Assembly: GCA_023386365.1 (NCBI GenBank)
Contig: JAEWJX010000124.1
Coordinates: 1 to 50,307, forward strand
Reading direction: 5' to 3'
Length of the DNA: 50,307 nt
From: Actinomycetes bacterium
GTDB taxonomy: Bacteria; Actinomycetota; Actinomycetes; Actinomycetales; Microbacteriaceae
Position 1 is the stretch's first letter; every line of letters begins with the position of its first letter. This document shows positions 42,119 through 50,305 of the stretch, one piece after another. A model generated the notes under the pieces. It searched no databases and was not told where the DNA came from. It was given only the letters and a program-made list of their open reading frames with translations. Position numbers and translations under genes: made by a program.

Positions 42119-43015
42119 ATGCCGACCCTCGCCGACGCTCTCGCCCTGGCCTCTGTCACTCTCGACGGGGGCCTCGGCACGACCCTGGAGCACCGCGGCA
42201 ACGACGTGACCGACGCGCTGTGGTCGGCCCGCATCCTGCTCGACAACCCGGGCGAGGTGCAGGCCGCGCATGAGGACTTCTTCCGTGCCGGGGCCCGCGT
42301 CGCCATCTCGGGTTCGTACCAGGTGGGCTACGCGAATCTCGCCCGCGAGGGTTTCACCGAGGCGGATGTCGACGAGCTTCTGCGTCGCAGCGTGCAGGTG
42401 GCGCAGGCGGCGCGCACGGCCACCGGCCTCGACGGTTCGGCCTGGGTGGCCGCATCCGTGGGGCCTTACGGTGCGACGCTCGCCGACGGCTCCGAGTACA
42501 CGGGCGCGTACGGGCTCACCGTCGATGAGTTGCGCCGCTGGCACCGGCGCCGGCTGGGCGTGCTGGCCGCATCCGGGGCGGATGTGTTGGCGGTGGAGAC
42601 GATCCCGTCGCTGGCCGAGGTGCGGGCGATCGTGGCGGAACTGGAGGCGCTCGAGGGCGCCCCGCCTGCCTGGATCGCGGTCACTGTCGATGGCCCGGAG
42701 CTGCGTTCGGGGGAGTCGTTGGCGGAGGCGTTCGCGTTGGCTGCGGCGTCGTATGCGGTGCTGGCGGTGGGGGTGAACTGTTGCGACCCGCGCGATGTGG
42801 CGCCGGCGTTGGCGATCGCCCGCGAGGTGACCGACAAGCCGCTCGTCGCGTACCCGAACTCGGGCGAGCAGTGGGATGCGAAGAACCGCCGCTGGATGGG
42901 ACACCCGGGCATCGCGCCGGAGTTGGTGGGCGAGTGGTTGGCGCTCGGTGCCGGGCTGGTGGGTGGATGCTGCCGGGTGACGCCGGATGCGATCGCGGAG
43001 TTGCGGCGCAGCTAG
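42119..43015 (+). CDS. mmuM: Homocysteine S-methyltransferase (MmuM-like)
   Basis: The enzyme moves a methyl group from S-methylmethionine or S-adenosylmethionine to homocysteine, giving methionine. The 298-residue product has the N-terminal TLDGGLGTTLEHRG, zinc ligand Cys221 (with Cys222) in GVNCCDP and the pair Cys284-Cys285 in GGCCRVTPDAI, close to E. coli MmuM. No S-methylmethionine permease adjoins. It is distinct from the copy at 13957. Its own leaderless promoter lies just upstream. Confidence 0.94.
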   Translation: MPTLADALALASVTLDGGLGTTLEHRGNDVTDALWSARILLDNPGEVQAAHEDFFRAGARVAISGSYQVGYANLAREGFTEADVDELLRRSVQVAQAARTATGLDGSAWVAASVGPYGATLADGSEYTGAYGLTVDELRRWHRRRLGVLAASGADVLAVETIPSLAEVRAIVAELEALEGAPPAWIAVTVDGPELRSGESLAEAFALAAASYAVLAVGVNCCDPRDVAPALAIAREVTDKPLVAYPNSGEQWDAKNRRWMGHPGIAPELVGEWLALGAGLVGGCCRVTPDAIAELRRS

Positions 43016-43037
43016 AGCGCCGGGCGGTCTGCCAGGG

Positions 43038-44441
43038 TCACGCGGCAGTGGTGTGTGCGGGGAACGGTCGCCCGGCGCGCCGAGGTGTGCGGTGTGCGTC
43101 GAGCCACGGTGGGGGGATCAGGTACGGAACGCCGTCTTGTCGGCGCAGTCGCCATCCGTCGCGGTCGAACCGGTGGTGGTGATGCGAACACATCAGCACC
43201 CCGTTGTCGAGGTCGGTCGCGCCGCCGAGCGCCCACGCCTCGAGGTGTGCGACCTCGCACCAGGATGGCGGTGCCGAGCATCCGGGCCAGATGCAGCCGC
43301 CGTCGCGGGCGGCCAGCGCCCGACGTTGCGCGGGGGAGTAGAGGCGGGCGGTGCGACCCAGGTCGAGAGGTTCGGAGCCGGATCCGAGTACGAGCGGGAT
43401 GATCTCGGCACCCGCGGCGAGTCGACGTGCGGTCCCGGCGCAAATCGGCTCGTCGATCCCGGAGATCTCGGCGGTGCCGATGCCGTCGAGCAGATTCTGC
43501 AGGGGCACGGTGACGACCATGGTGACGCTCGTGCCGGCGACGAGACCGGGGTCGGCGGCGATGGACTCGCGTGCAATCGCGACGAGCGCGTCGACGCGCT
43601 TCTGGCCCAGGGAGCGCGTGTCATCATCGGCGTCGCCCGCTCCGACCGGCTCGCCCGACTCGCCAGGGCTGCCCGAGTCGAGCGGGTCGACGAAGCGCGG
43701 AAGGCGGCGGGGCGACGTGCGCGCGTCGAGTGCCGTGAGCAGGAACCCTGCCGCTTCGGGGTGGAGGTCGGCGATGAGGCGGGTGAGTCCGTCGGGCAGC
43801 TGGCGCACGGTCACGGTGGACCGCTGCCGCAGCGCGTCTTCGCGCTGCTCCGCGCCCTCCGAATCGAACCGGTCGGGCAGCGACCGCACGAGGCGGCCCA
43901 GTTCTCGCGCCGTCACCGACCCGGCAACCTGCACCAGGGTGTGCTCCACCGCGGCGAGGGCGTCGTGATCCGCGAGATGCGCGACGGCCTCGACGCCTCG
44001 GACGATCATCGCGGCCGACCGGGTGGTGAGTTCGCCGGTGAGCACCGCATCCGCCACCGCCTGGTGCCGACACGGGAGGGGATCCCCCTGAAGAGAGAGC
44101 CGGGGCGCGATCGCCTCGGCGACCGTCTGCCAGTCGCCGGTCTCGCGGTGGTCGAGACGGGTGAGCTCGCGTACGAGTTCGGAGGCCGCCCGCCCACCCG
44201 ACGCGCCTCCGAGTGCCGCTACCCGGAATCCTTCGTCGTGCATCACGCGCCGGGTGACCTCGTGCGACATCACCGCGCCGAGCGTGTCGACCGAGCGCGT
44301 GAGCGCGCCGAGCGTGCGGAGGGCGTCGAGCATCTCAGCTGTGTCGAGCGATTCGATGCTCTCGAACGGCGACTGCGCGGGTGCCCCGACCAGGTCGATC
44401 AGGCTGTGGAGCCGATCGAGGAGTTCGGGGGAGAAGGGCAT
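43038..44441 (-). CDS. DUF222 domain protein with HNH endonuclease motif
   Basis: The 467-residue product has the long helical DUF222 (13E12-repeat type) region followed by a C-terminal HNH nuclease motif: CIWPGCSAPPSWCEVAHLE, LDNGVLMCSHHHHRFDRDGW. This family is very numerous in actinobacteria, often as several copies, and its role (mobile-element remnant, defence or repair) is not settled. The ATG is preceded by TAGAAT with 6 nt between, so the message is probably leaderless. Confidence 0.93.
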   Translation of the reverse strand: MPFSPELLDRLHSLIDLVGAPAQSPFESIESLDTAEMLDALRTLGALTRSVDTLGAVMSHEVTRRVMHDEGFRVAALGGASGGRAASELVRELTRLDHRETGDWQTVAEAIAPRLSLQGDPLPCRHQAVADAVLTGELTTRSAAMIVRGVEAVAHLADHDALAAVEHTLVQVAGSVTARELGRLVRSLPDRFDSEGAEQREDALRQRSTVTVRQLPDGLTRLIADLHPEAAGFLLTALDARTSPRRLPRFVDPLDSGSPGESGEPVGAGDADDDTRSLGQKRVDALVAIARESIAADPGLVAGTSVTMVVTVPLQNLLDGIGTAEISGIDEPICAGTARRLAAGAEIIPLVLGSGSEPLDLGRTARLYSPAQRRALAARDGGCIWPGCSAPPSWCEVAHLEAWALGGATDLDNGVLMCSHHHHRFDRDGWRLRRQDGVPYLIPPPWLDAHRTPRRAGRPFPAHTTAA

Positions 44442-44447
44442 GGGTCG

Positions 44448-44453
44448 ATTCTA
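44448..44453 (-). promoter_or_regulatory. -10 hexamer TAGAAT for leaderless DUF222-HNH gene
   Basis: On the minus strand TAGAAT (44453 to 44448) is followed by 6 nt (CGACCC) and the ATG at 44441. No clear -35 is seen. Confidence 0.55.
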
Positions 44454-44551
44454 TCGCAGATTGAGCGCAAAATGTAGCCATGTGGATAAGCCACCAGAGA
44501 ATGTCGTGGGGAGAAGACGAGCCACTCCGCGAAGCGACCCGCGAAGCCGCC

Positions 44552-45574
44552 CTACGCCGACGCGCGCCGCACGAGGTGCGACGGCACCACCGTCGACACC
44601 GGCACATCCTCGCCGGCGAGGATGCGCAGTAGCAGGTCGGCCATCAGCTCACCGCTCTGCGCGGATGGTTGGCTCATGGTGGTGAGCGGCACGCGGGCGG
44701 AGAGCGCGGCGGAGGAGTCGTCGAATCCGACCACGGCCACGTCTTCGGGCACCCGGCGCCCCGCATCCAGCAGCACCGACACGGCGGCGGCGGCCATCAC
44801 GTCGTTGGCGGCGAAGACGCCGTCGATGTCGGGGTGCGCGTCGAGCAGCGCCCGCATGCCGGCGGCGCCTCCCAATGCGGTCCAGTCGCCCACGGCGATC
44901 AGGTCGGTCGGCAGCCCGGCATCCTGCAGCGCACCCTGCCATCCGGTGGTGCGGTCGCCGGCAGCCGCCATGTCTTCGGGGCCGGTGATGGTGGCGATCC
45001 GTCGCCGCCCCAACCCGAGCAGGTGTTCGACGGCGGTGCGGGCGGCGCCCGCGTTGTCGACGTCGATGAAGTAGTTGGGCGGGTCGGTCACTTCGGTGGG
45101 GCGTCCGCTGAACACGACGGGCACGAGGTCGTGCAGGTGCAGCAGCGCGTCGTGGCGGGAGTGCTGCGAGGCCACCAGCACGCCGTCGACGACACCGCTC
45201 TCGAGGAACCGCATGATCTTGGCGTTCTCGGAGTCGCCCGCCACCATCAGGTTCAGCAGGTAGTCGCTGCGGTCGATCCGCCCCGACACCCCCGCCATGA
45301 CGGCGATGAGGTGAGGGTCGGCGAGGGCCAGCACGCCGGGCTCGGGGATGACGAGCGCGATCGCCATGGTGCGGGCGGATGCGAGCGAGCGTGCCGCGCG
45401 GTTGGGCACGTAGTTCAACCGCTTGGCCACCTCGCGTACGTGCTCGATGGTGGCGGCAGACACGTCCGGTTCCCCGTTGAGGGCGCGCGAGACCGTACTT
45501 CGGGTCACCCCCGCTTCGGCGGCCACCATCTCGAGGGTGGGGCGACGAGCGGAGGGATTCGTCGGCCGGGCCAC
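44552..45574 (-). CDS. LacI family regulator (CebR-like)
   Basis: The 340-residue product has the N-terminal LacI helix-turn-helix (TLEMVAAEAGVTRSTVSRALNGEPDVS), the hinge helix (NYVPNRAARSLA) and a periplasmic-binding-protein-like ligand domain ending in VPSHLVRRAS. It is the last gene of the sugar operon, 4 nt after the beta-glucosidase, and also has its own -10 hexamer. By position and by the palindrome at 50290 it probably represses the operon until a beta-glucoside such as cellobiose binds. Confidence 0.94.
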   Translation of the reverse strand: MARPTNPSARRPTLEMVAAEAGVTRSTVSRALNGEPDVSAATIEHVREVAKRLNYVPNRAARSLASARTMAIALVIPEPGVLALADPHLIAVMAGVSGRIDRSDYLLNLMVAGDSENAKIMRFLESGVVDGVLVASQHSRHDALLHLHDLVPVVFSGRPTEVTDPPNYFIDVDNAGAARTAVEHLLGLGRRRIATITGPEDMAAAGDRTTGWQGALQDAGLPTDLIAVGDWTALGGAAGMRALLDAHPDIDGVFAANDVMAAAAVSVLLDAGRRVPEDVAVVGFDDSSAALSARVPLTTMSQPSAQSGELMADLLLRILAGEDVPVSTVVPSHLVRRASA

Positions 45575-45578
45575 CGTG

Positions 45579-47027
45579 TCAGCGTACCGACGCGTCTACC
45601 GCTGCACCCGCAAGCGCGCGGCGGATGATCGCCTGGTAGGCGAGCGCCGAGTCCTTGGGGGTGCGGGCTTGCGTCTCGTAGTCCACCCGCACCAGTCCGA
45701 AGCGCTTGTGGTAGCCCCACGCCCATTCGAAGTTGTCGAGCAGCGACCAGTAGAAGTAGCCCCGCACATCGACGCCCGCCTCGCGCGCGTCGAGGATGGC
45801 GTCGAGGTGCGCCTCGAGGAACGCGACCCGCTCGGCGTCGTGCACCGCGCCATCCGGGGCCACCTCGTCGTCGAAGGCGGCGCCGTTCTCGGTGACGTAC
45901 AGCGGCATCCCGGCGGGTCCGGAGTAGTCGCGCTGCACGCGTTCGAGCAGCTCGGTGAGGCCGTGCGGCTCCACCTCCCAGCCCATCGACGTCACCGGCA
46001 GGTTCGACGGATGCCAGTGGATGCCGTCGGATGACGGGAACGGCGTGCCGGTGGGCCGCGTGGTGGGCGCCTCCTGCCGCTGCTCTTCGATTCCCAGCTC
46101 GGCGGGCGACACGGTCGACACCGTTTCGCCGTGGTAGTAGTTCACTCCGAGGAAGTCGGCGGAGCCGTGGATGAGCGCCAGGTCGCCCGGCTGCACCACC
46201 TCGTCGAGGCCGAACGGTGCCAGGTCGGCCCGCACGTCATCCGCGTAGTACCCGCGGAAGAGCGGGTCGAGGAAGAAGCGGTTGAACTGTCCGTCGATGC
46301 GGCGGGCGGCATCTTCGTCGCCGGGGTCGCCCGGGCGCAGCGGCCGCACGGGTGCGAGGTTGAGCGTGATGCCCACCTCGGACGCCCCCGCCGAACGGAG
46401 AGCGGCGGCCGTCTGGCCGTGCGCGAGCAGCAGGTGGTGGCCGGCGGCGACGGCTGCCGTGTGATCCATGCGCCCCGGGGCATGCGCGCCAGCCCCATAG
46501 GAGAGGAACGACGAGCACCAGGGCTCGTTGAACGTGGTCCAGGTGGGCAGGCGGTCGCCGAGGGCACCGTGCACCGCGAGGGCGTACTCGGTGAAGCGGT
46601 CGACGGTGTCGCGGGCGGGCCAGCCGCCGAGCTCTTCGCGGGCCTGCGGCATGTCCCAGTGGTACAGCGTCGGCCAGGGGCGGATGCCGGCCTCGAGCAG
46701 CGAGTCGACGAGCCGGTCGTAGAACGCGAGACCCGCAGGGTTCACGGCCGCGTCATCCGGCACCACCCGCGCCCACGAGATCGAGAAGCGGTAGGAGGTG
46801 AGCCCGAGCTCCTTCATGAGCGCGACGTCGTCGGCGTAGCGGTGGTAGTGGTCGGTGGCGACCGCCCCATCGTGTGCGTCGATGACGGCCCCGGGAACCC
46901 GGCAGAACGCATCCCAGATCGAGTCGCGGCGGCCGTCCTCCCAGGCGGCCCCCTCGATCTGGAACGCGGCCGTCGCGGCCCCGAACGTGAACCCGTCGGG
47001 GAACGTGCGCCCGGAGAACCCGCTCAT
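45579..47027 (-). CDS. Glycoside hydrolase family 1 beta-glucosidase
   Basis: The 482-residue product is a GH1 retaining beta-glycosidase: FPDGFTFGAATAAFQIEG, general acid Glu168 in TFNEPW and nucleophile Glu380 in YVTENG. There is no signal peptide, so it acts on imported disaccharides such as cellobiose. It overlaps the second permease gene by ATGA. Substrate choice among beta-glucosides cannot be read from sequence. Confidence 0.96.
   Translation of the reverse strand: MSGFSGRTFPDGFTFGAATAAFQIEGAAWEDGRRDSIWDAFCRVPGAVIDAHDGAVATDHYHRYADDVALMKELGLTSYRFSISWARVVPDDAAVNPAGLAFYDRLVDSLLEAGIRPWPTLYHWDMPQAREELGGWPARDTVDRFTEYALAVHGALGDRLPTWTTFNEPWCSSFLSYGAGAHAPGRMDHTAAVAAGHHLLLAHGQTAAALRSAGASEVGITLNLAPVRPLRPGDPGDEDAARRIDGQFNRFFLDPLFRGYYADDVRADLAPFGLDEVVQPGDLALIHGSADFLGVNYYHGETVSTVSPAELGIEEQRQEAPTTRPTGTPFPSSDGIHWHPSNLPVTSMGWEVEPHGLTELLERVQRDYSGPAGMPLYVTENGAAFDDEVAPDGAVHDAERVAFLEAHLDAILDAREAGVDVRGYFYWSLLDNFEWAWGYHKRFGLVRVDYETQARTPKDSALAYQAIIRRALAGAAVDASVR
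45581..45586 (-). promoter_or_regulatory. -10 hexamer TACGCT for leaderless lacI-type gene
   Basis: On the minus strand TACGCT (45586 to 45581) is followed by 6 nt (GACACG) and the GTG at 45574. Its last T is the first base of the TGA stop of the beta-glucosidase gene. Confidence 0.5.
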
Positions 47028-47920
47028 GCTTTCACCGCGCCCTGCATGATGCCCGACACGAGCTGCTTGCCGGCCACCACGAACAGCAGGATCAGCGGCA
47101 CGGTCGCTACCAGCACGCCCGCGAGCACCACCGAGTAGTCGACGAAGTAGTTCGCCTGCAGCAGCGACAACGCCACCGGGAGGGTGGGGTTCTGCGGGGT
47201 GAGCACGATGAACGGCCAGAAGAAGTTCGTCCAGGTGGCCACGAAGGTGAACAGGGCGAGCATCGTCGCCGCGGGGCGGGCGATGGGCAGGGAGATGGAC
47301 CAGAAGGTGCGGAACGACCCAGCTCCGTCGACGCGCGCGGCCTCGACGATCTCATCCGGCAGCGCCTGGGAGATGTACTGCGTCATCCAGAACACGCCGA
47401 ACGCGTTCACCAGGGCGGGTGCGATGACGGCCTGCATGGTGTCGATCCATCCGTACTGCGCCATCAGCAGGTAGAGCGGCACGACGCCCAGCTGGGTGGG
47501 CACCGCCATGGTGGCGATGATGAACACCAGCAGCGGACCGCGGCCGCGGAACTTCAGTTTCGCGAAGGCGTAGCCGGCGAGGGTGGAGAAGAACACCACC
47601 GACACGGAGACCGTGGTGGAGACGAGCAGCGAGTTGCCGAGCGCTTTCCAGAAGTTGACGGCCGGGTTGGTGATGGCGGCGTGCACGTTCTCGATGAAGT
47701 GGCCGCCGGGGAACCAAGACAGGTTGGGGTCGCGGGCCGACTGGGCGTCTCCGGATGCGACGAGGAACGACCAGTAGAGGGGAAGGATCGACAGCAGCAG
47801 CACGAGGCCGAGGAACGCGTAGCCGAGCCATCCGGGGCGGCGGCCGGTGTAGCCGAGGCGGCGCAGGCGGCGGCGCTTGTTGCGGTCGAGCTGGGCGGCG
47901 TCGAGCGTCGTGGTGGTCAT
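47024..47920 (-). CDS. Carbohydrate ABC transporter permease (second, MalG/CebG-like)
   Basis: The 298-residue membrane protein has a basic N-terminus, six hydrophobic segments and the EAA loop EAARVDGAGSFRTFWSISLP that contacts the ATPase. It forms the channel together with the first permease. The ATG is in TGATG, overlapping the stop of the upstream permease by one base. No ATPase gene is in the operon; a shared MsiK-type ATPase elsewhere probably energises it. Confidence 0.95.
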   Translation of the reverse strand: MTTTTLDAAQLDRNKRRRLRRLGYTGRRPGWLGYAFLGLVLLLSILPLYWSFLVASGDAQSARDPNLSWFPGGHFIENVHAAITNPAVNFWKALGNSLLVSTTVSVSVVFFSTLAGYAFAKLKFRGRGPLLVFIIATMAVPTQLGVVPLYLLMAQYGWIDTMQAVIAPALVNAFGVFWMTQYISQALPDEIVEAARVDGAGSFRTFWSISLPIARPAATMLALFTFVATWTNFFWPFIVLTPQNPTLPVALSLLQANYFVDYSVVLAGVLVATVPLILLFVVAGKQLVSGIMQGAVKA

Positions 47921-48837
47921 CAGCGGCTTCCTTCGTTCGAGATGCGGCGGCTGATCACGAGGTTCACGAGCCCGATGATCGCGATGATGAGGAACAGCAG
48001 CCAGGCGACGGCGGATGCTTTGCCGAAGTCGAAGCGGTCCCAGCCGAGGTTGTAGAGGTAGAGGGTGAGGGTGAGCCACTGCGAGTCGCTGCCGCCGAGG
48101 CCGAACTGGTCGTAGAGGCGCGGCTCGTCGAAGATCTGCAGGCCTCCGATGGTGGAGGTGATGATCACGAAGATGAGGGTGGGGCGGATGCCGGGCACCG
48201 TCACCGACAGGAACTGGCGGATGCGGCCGGCGCCGTCGAGGGTGGCGGCTTCGTAGTAGTCGCGGGGGATCGCCTGCATGGCGGCGAGCAGGATGAGGGC
48301 GTTGTAGCCGGTCCAGCGGAAGTTGACCATGGTGGCGATGGCGACGTGGCTGGCGAGCGGGTCCACGTGCCAGCGGATCGGTTCGATTCCGAAGATCCCG
48401 AGGAAGTTGTTGATGGCACCGAACTGGTCGGCGAACAGCTGGCCGAAGATGAGGGCTACGGCGACGGGCGCGACGACGTAGGGGAGCAGCACGCCCATCC
48501 GCCAGAAGGTCTTGGCGCGCAGGTTGGCGTCGAGGGCGGATGCGATGAGCAACGCGAAGATCAGCTGCGGCACGGAGCTCAGCAGGAAGATCGACAGCGA
48601 GTTGCGCACCGCGATCCAGAACTTCTTGTCTTGCAGGACGGCGGCGTAGTTGTCGAGGCCGATGAAGCCGCCGTCACCTGCGACGAGGTGCCACTGGTGC
48701 AGCGACACGTAGGCGGTGTAGACGAGCGGGAAGAGGCCGATCACCGCGAAGAGGATGAAGAACGGCGAGATGTAGACGTAGGGCGTGGCGCGGTAGCTGA
48801 AGTTGTTGAACTTCTGCCTGCCGGTGAGAGCGGTCAT
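47920..48837 (-). CDS. Carbohydrate ABC transporter permease (first, MalF/CebF-like)
   Basis: The 305-residue membrane protein has a short N-terminus (TGRQKFNNFSYRATPYVYI), six hydrophobic segments and the EAA loop EAATLDGAGRIRQFLSVTVP. It follows the binding-protein gene after a 108-bp spacer that carries a strong stem-loop, and overlaps the second permease by one base. Confidence 0.95.
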   Translation of the reverse strand: MTALTGRQKFNNFSYRATPYVYISPFFILFAVIGLFPLVYTAYVSLHQWHLVAGDGGFIGLDNYAAVLQDKKFWIAVRNSLSIFLLSSVPQLIFALLIASALDANLRAKTFWRMGVLLPYVVAPVAVALIFGQLFADQFGAINNFLGIFGIEPIRWHVDPLASHVAIATMVNFRWTGYNALILLAAMQAIPRDYYEAATLDGAGRIRQFLSVTVPGIRPTLIFVIITSTIGGLQIFDEPRLYDQFGLGGSDSQWLTLTLYLYNLGWDRFDFGKASAVAWLLFLIIAIIGLVNLVISRRISNEGSR

Positions 48838-48901
48838 CGTTGATCCTCTGGGCGCGGGAGTGCGGGGCGTGCGGGTGCAGGGCGTGATGGTGGGGTGTTG
48901 C

Positions 48902-48933
48902 GGGGCCGGCCACCCCATCCGATGGCCGGCCCC
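48902..48933 (-). other. Strong intergenic stem-loop between binding-protein and permease genes
   Basis: GGGGCCGGCCA (48902-48912) and TGGCCGGCCCC (48923-48933) form a perfect 11-bp stem with a 10-nt loop. There is no T-run. In sugar ABC operons such structures after the binding-protein gene stabilise its message and lower permease output; that role is inferred here. Confidence 0.75.
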
Positions 48934-48945
48934 AGGTGGTGCGTT

Positions 48946-50226
48946 TTAGCCGAGTGCTTCGACTTCGCTCACGAACTGCGCCCACGACTCGTCGATGGTC
49001 TGCTGACCTTCTTCGACTCGGGTGAGGGCCTGCTGTGCGGCGTCGTTGATCTGGAAGTACTTCGGGCCCTTGAACGGCGGAACCGGGTCAACCGCCTTGG
49101 CGCGGTTGGTGAGGATCTCGCCGGTGGGGGCGTTGTTGAAGAACTCGTTGGTGGCGCCGGTGAGGGCTGCGTCGCTGTACGCGTCGACCTGGCTGGGGAA
49201 GGTGCCCGCGTTGGCGAAGGCCTTCACCTGCTGCTCGGGGGCGGTCAGCCAGGCGGCGAACTTCTTCGCAGCCTCGGTGTTCTTGCCCTGCGCGGGGACG
49301 GTCAGGTACGAGCCACCCCAGTTGCCGCCGCCGCCGGGGAAGACGTCGGCGATGTCCCATCCGACGGTGCCTTCGGCGTTGCCGGAGATGACACCCAGCA
49401 TCCAGCCGGGGCAGAGCATGGTGGCGTAGCCGCCGGTGGAGAGGGCGCCGAACCAGTCGTCACTCCACTGACCCAGCTTGGAGCTGAGGTTGGCGGAGTT
49501 CTCGAGGGTGTCGTAGAAGATCTCCTTCACCTCCGGGTTGGTGGTGGCGATGACGGTGCCGTCTTCTTCTTCGTACGCGTTGGCGACCTGGTTGATGCGT
49601 CCCTGGTAGGTGGCGCCGGCCGAGTCGAACCACTTGAGGCCGGAGGCTTCGGTGTACTGGTCACCGACCTCGAAGTACTTGTCCCAGCCACCCTCGAGCA
49701 GGGCGGCGACCTCGGCGCGGTCGCTGGGCAGGCCGGCGGCGGCGAACAGGTCGGAGCGGTAGCAGACGCCCTCCGGGCCGATGTCGGTGCCGTAGCCGAC
49801 GAGGCGGCCGTCGGCGTCGGTGGCGGCTGCGGCCTTCCAGTCGAGCCAGCGGCCGTCGACCGACGGGTCGCTCAGGTCGTACAGCTTGCTGGAGTACTGC
49901 ATCAGCTCGGGCAGCCAGTCGACCTCGATCGCTTCGACGTCGGCGAGACCGGATCCGGCGCCCAGCTTCTGGAAGAAGTTGGCGCGGGCGTCGTTGCTGG
50001 TCGCGGCGCGGTTGTGCACGATCGTGACGCCGGGGTTGGCGTCCATGTACTCCTGCAGCAGCTCGTCGGTGTAACCGAAGTCGTTGAAGCTGGCGATGGT
50101 GAGGGTGATGTCACCACCCTCGCCGCCGTTGCCGCCGTCGTCGGCTGCACAGCCGGTCGCGACAAGCGCGATGGATGCGACGGTAGCGATGCCGAGCGCG
50201 GTGCGTGCGCGCAGGGTCTTCCTCAT
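48946..50226 (-). CDS. Sugar-binding lipoprotein of an ABC transporter (CebE-like)
   Basis: The 426-residue product has a lipoprotein signal (basic MRKTLRAR, hydrophobic core, lipobox ATGC with Cys26) and a Gly/Asp/Asn-rich linker. The extracellular solute-binding fold of family 1 follows (ITLTIASFNDFGYTDELLQEYM). AAAGGAG precedes the ATG. It is first in the operon binding protein, permease, permease, GH1, LacI. Cellobiose or related beta-glucosides are the likely ligands because of the GH1 neighbour and the operator type. Confidence 0.95.
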   Translation of the reverse strand: MRKTLRARTALGIATVASIALVATGCAADDGGNGGEGGDITLTIASFNDFGYTDELLQEYMDANPGVTIVHNRAATSNDARANFFQKLGAGSGLADVEAIEVDWLPELMQYSSKLYDLSDPSVDGRWLDWKAAAATDADGRLVGYGTDIGPEGVCYRSDLFAAAGLPSDRAEVAALLEGGWDKYFEVGDQYTEASGLKWFDSAGATYQGRINQVANAYEEEDGTVIATTNPEVKEIFYDTLENSANLSSKLGQWSDDWFGALSTGGYATMLCPGWMLGVISGNAEGTVGWDIADVFPGGGGNWGGSYLTVPAQGKNTEAAKKFAAWLTAPEQQVKAFANAGTFPSQVDAYSDAALTGATNEFFNNAPTGEILTNRAKAVDPVPPFKGPKYFQINDAAQQALTRVEEGQQTIDESWAQFVSEVEALG

Positions 50227-50289
50227 GGATCACTCCTTTGTGTCGGTGAAGGGTGGGCGCTGTGCCCGGGTGGTGCTTGTGGTGCTTCG

Positions 50290-50305
50290 CCGGGAGCGCT
50301 CCCGG
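50290..50305. promoter_or_regulatory. CebR-type LacI operator
   Basis: CCGGGAGCGCTCCCGG is a perfect 16-bp palindrome whose core GGGAGCGCTCCC is the same as the CebR box of Streptomyces (TGGGAGCGCTCCCA, from established knowledge). It lies 64 bp upstream of the binding-protein gene and is the probable binding site of the LacI regulator coded at the end of the operon. Confidence 0.85.

Noticed and set aside
43038..44441. DUF222-HNH gene as a sign of an integrated mobile element or intron
   Set aside because: No terminal repeats, target duplication or interrupted gene around it; this family is common as a stand-alone chromosomal gene in actinobacteria.
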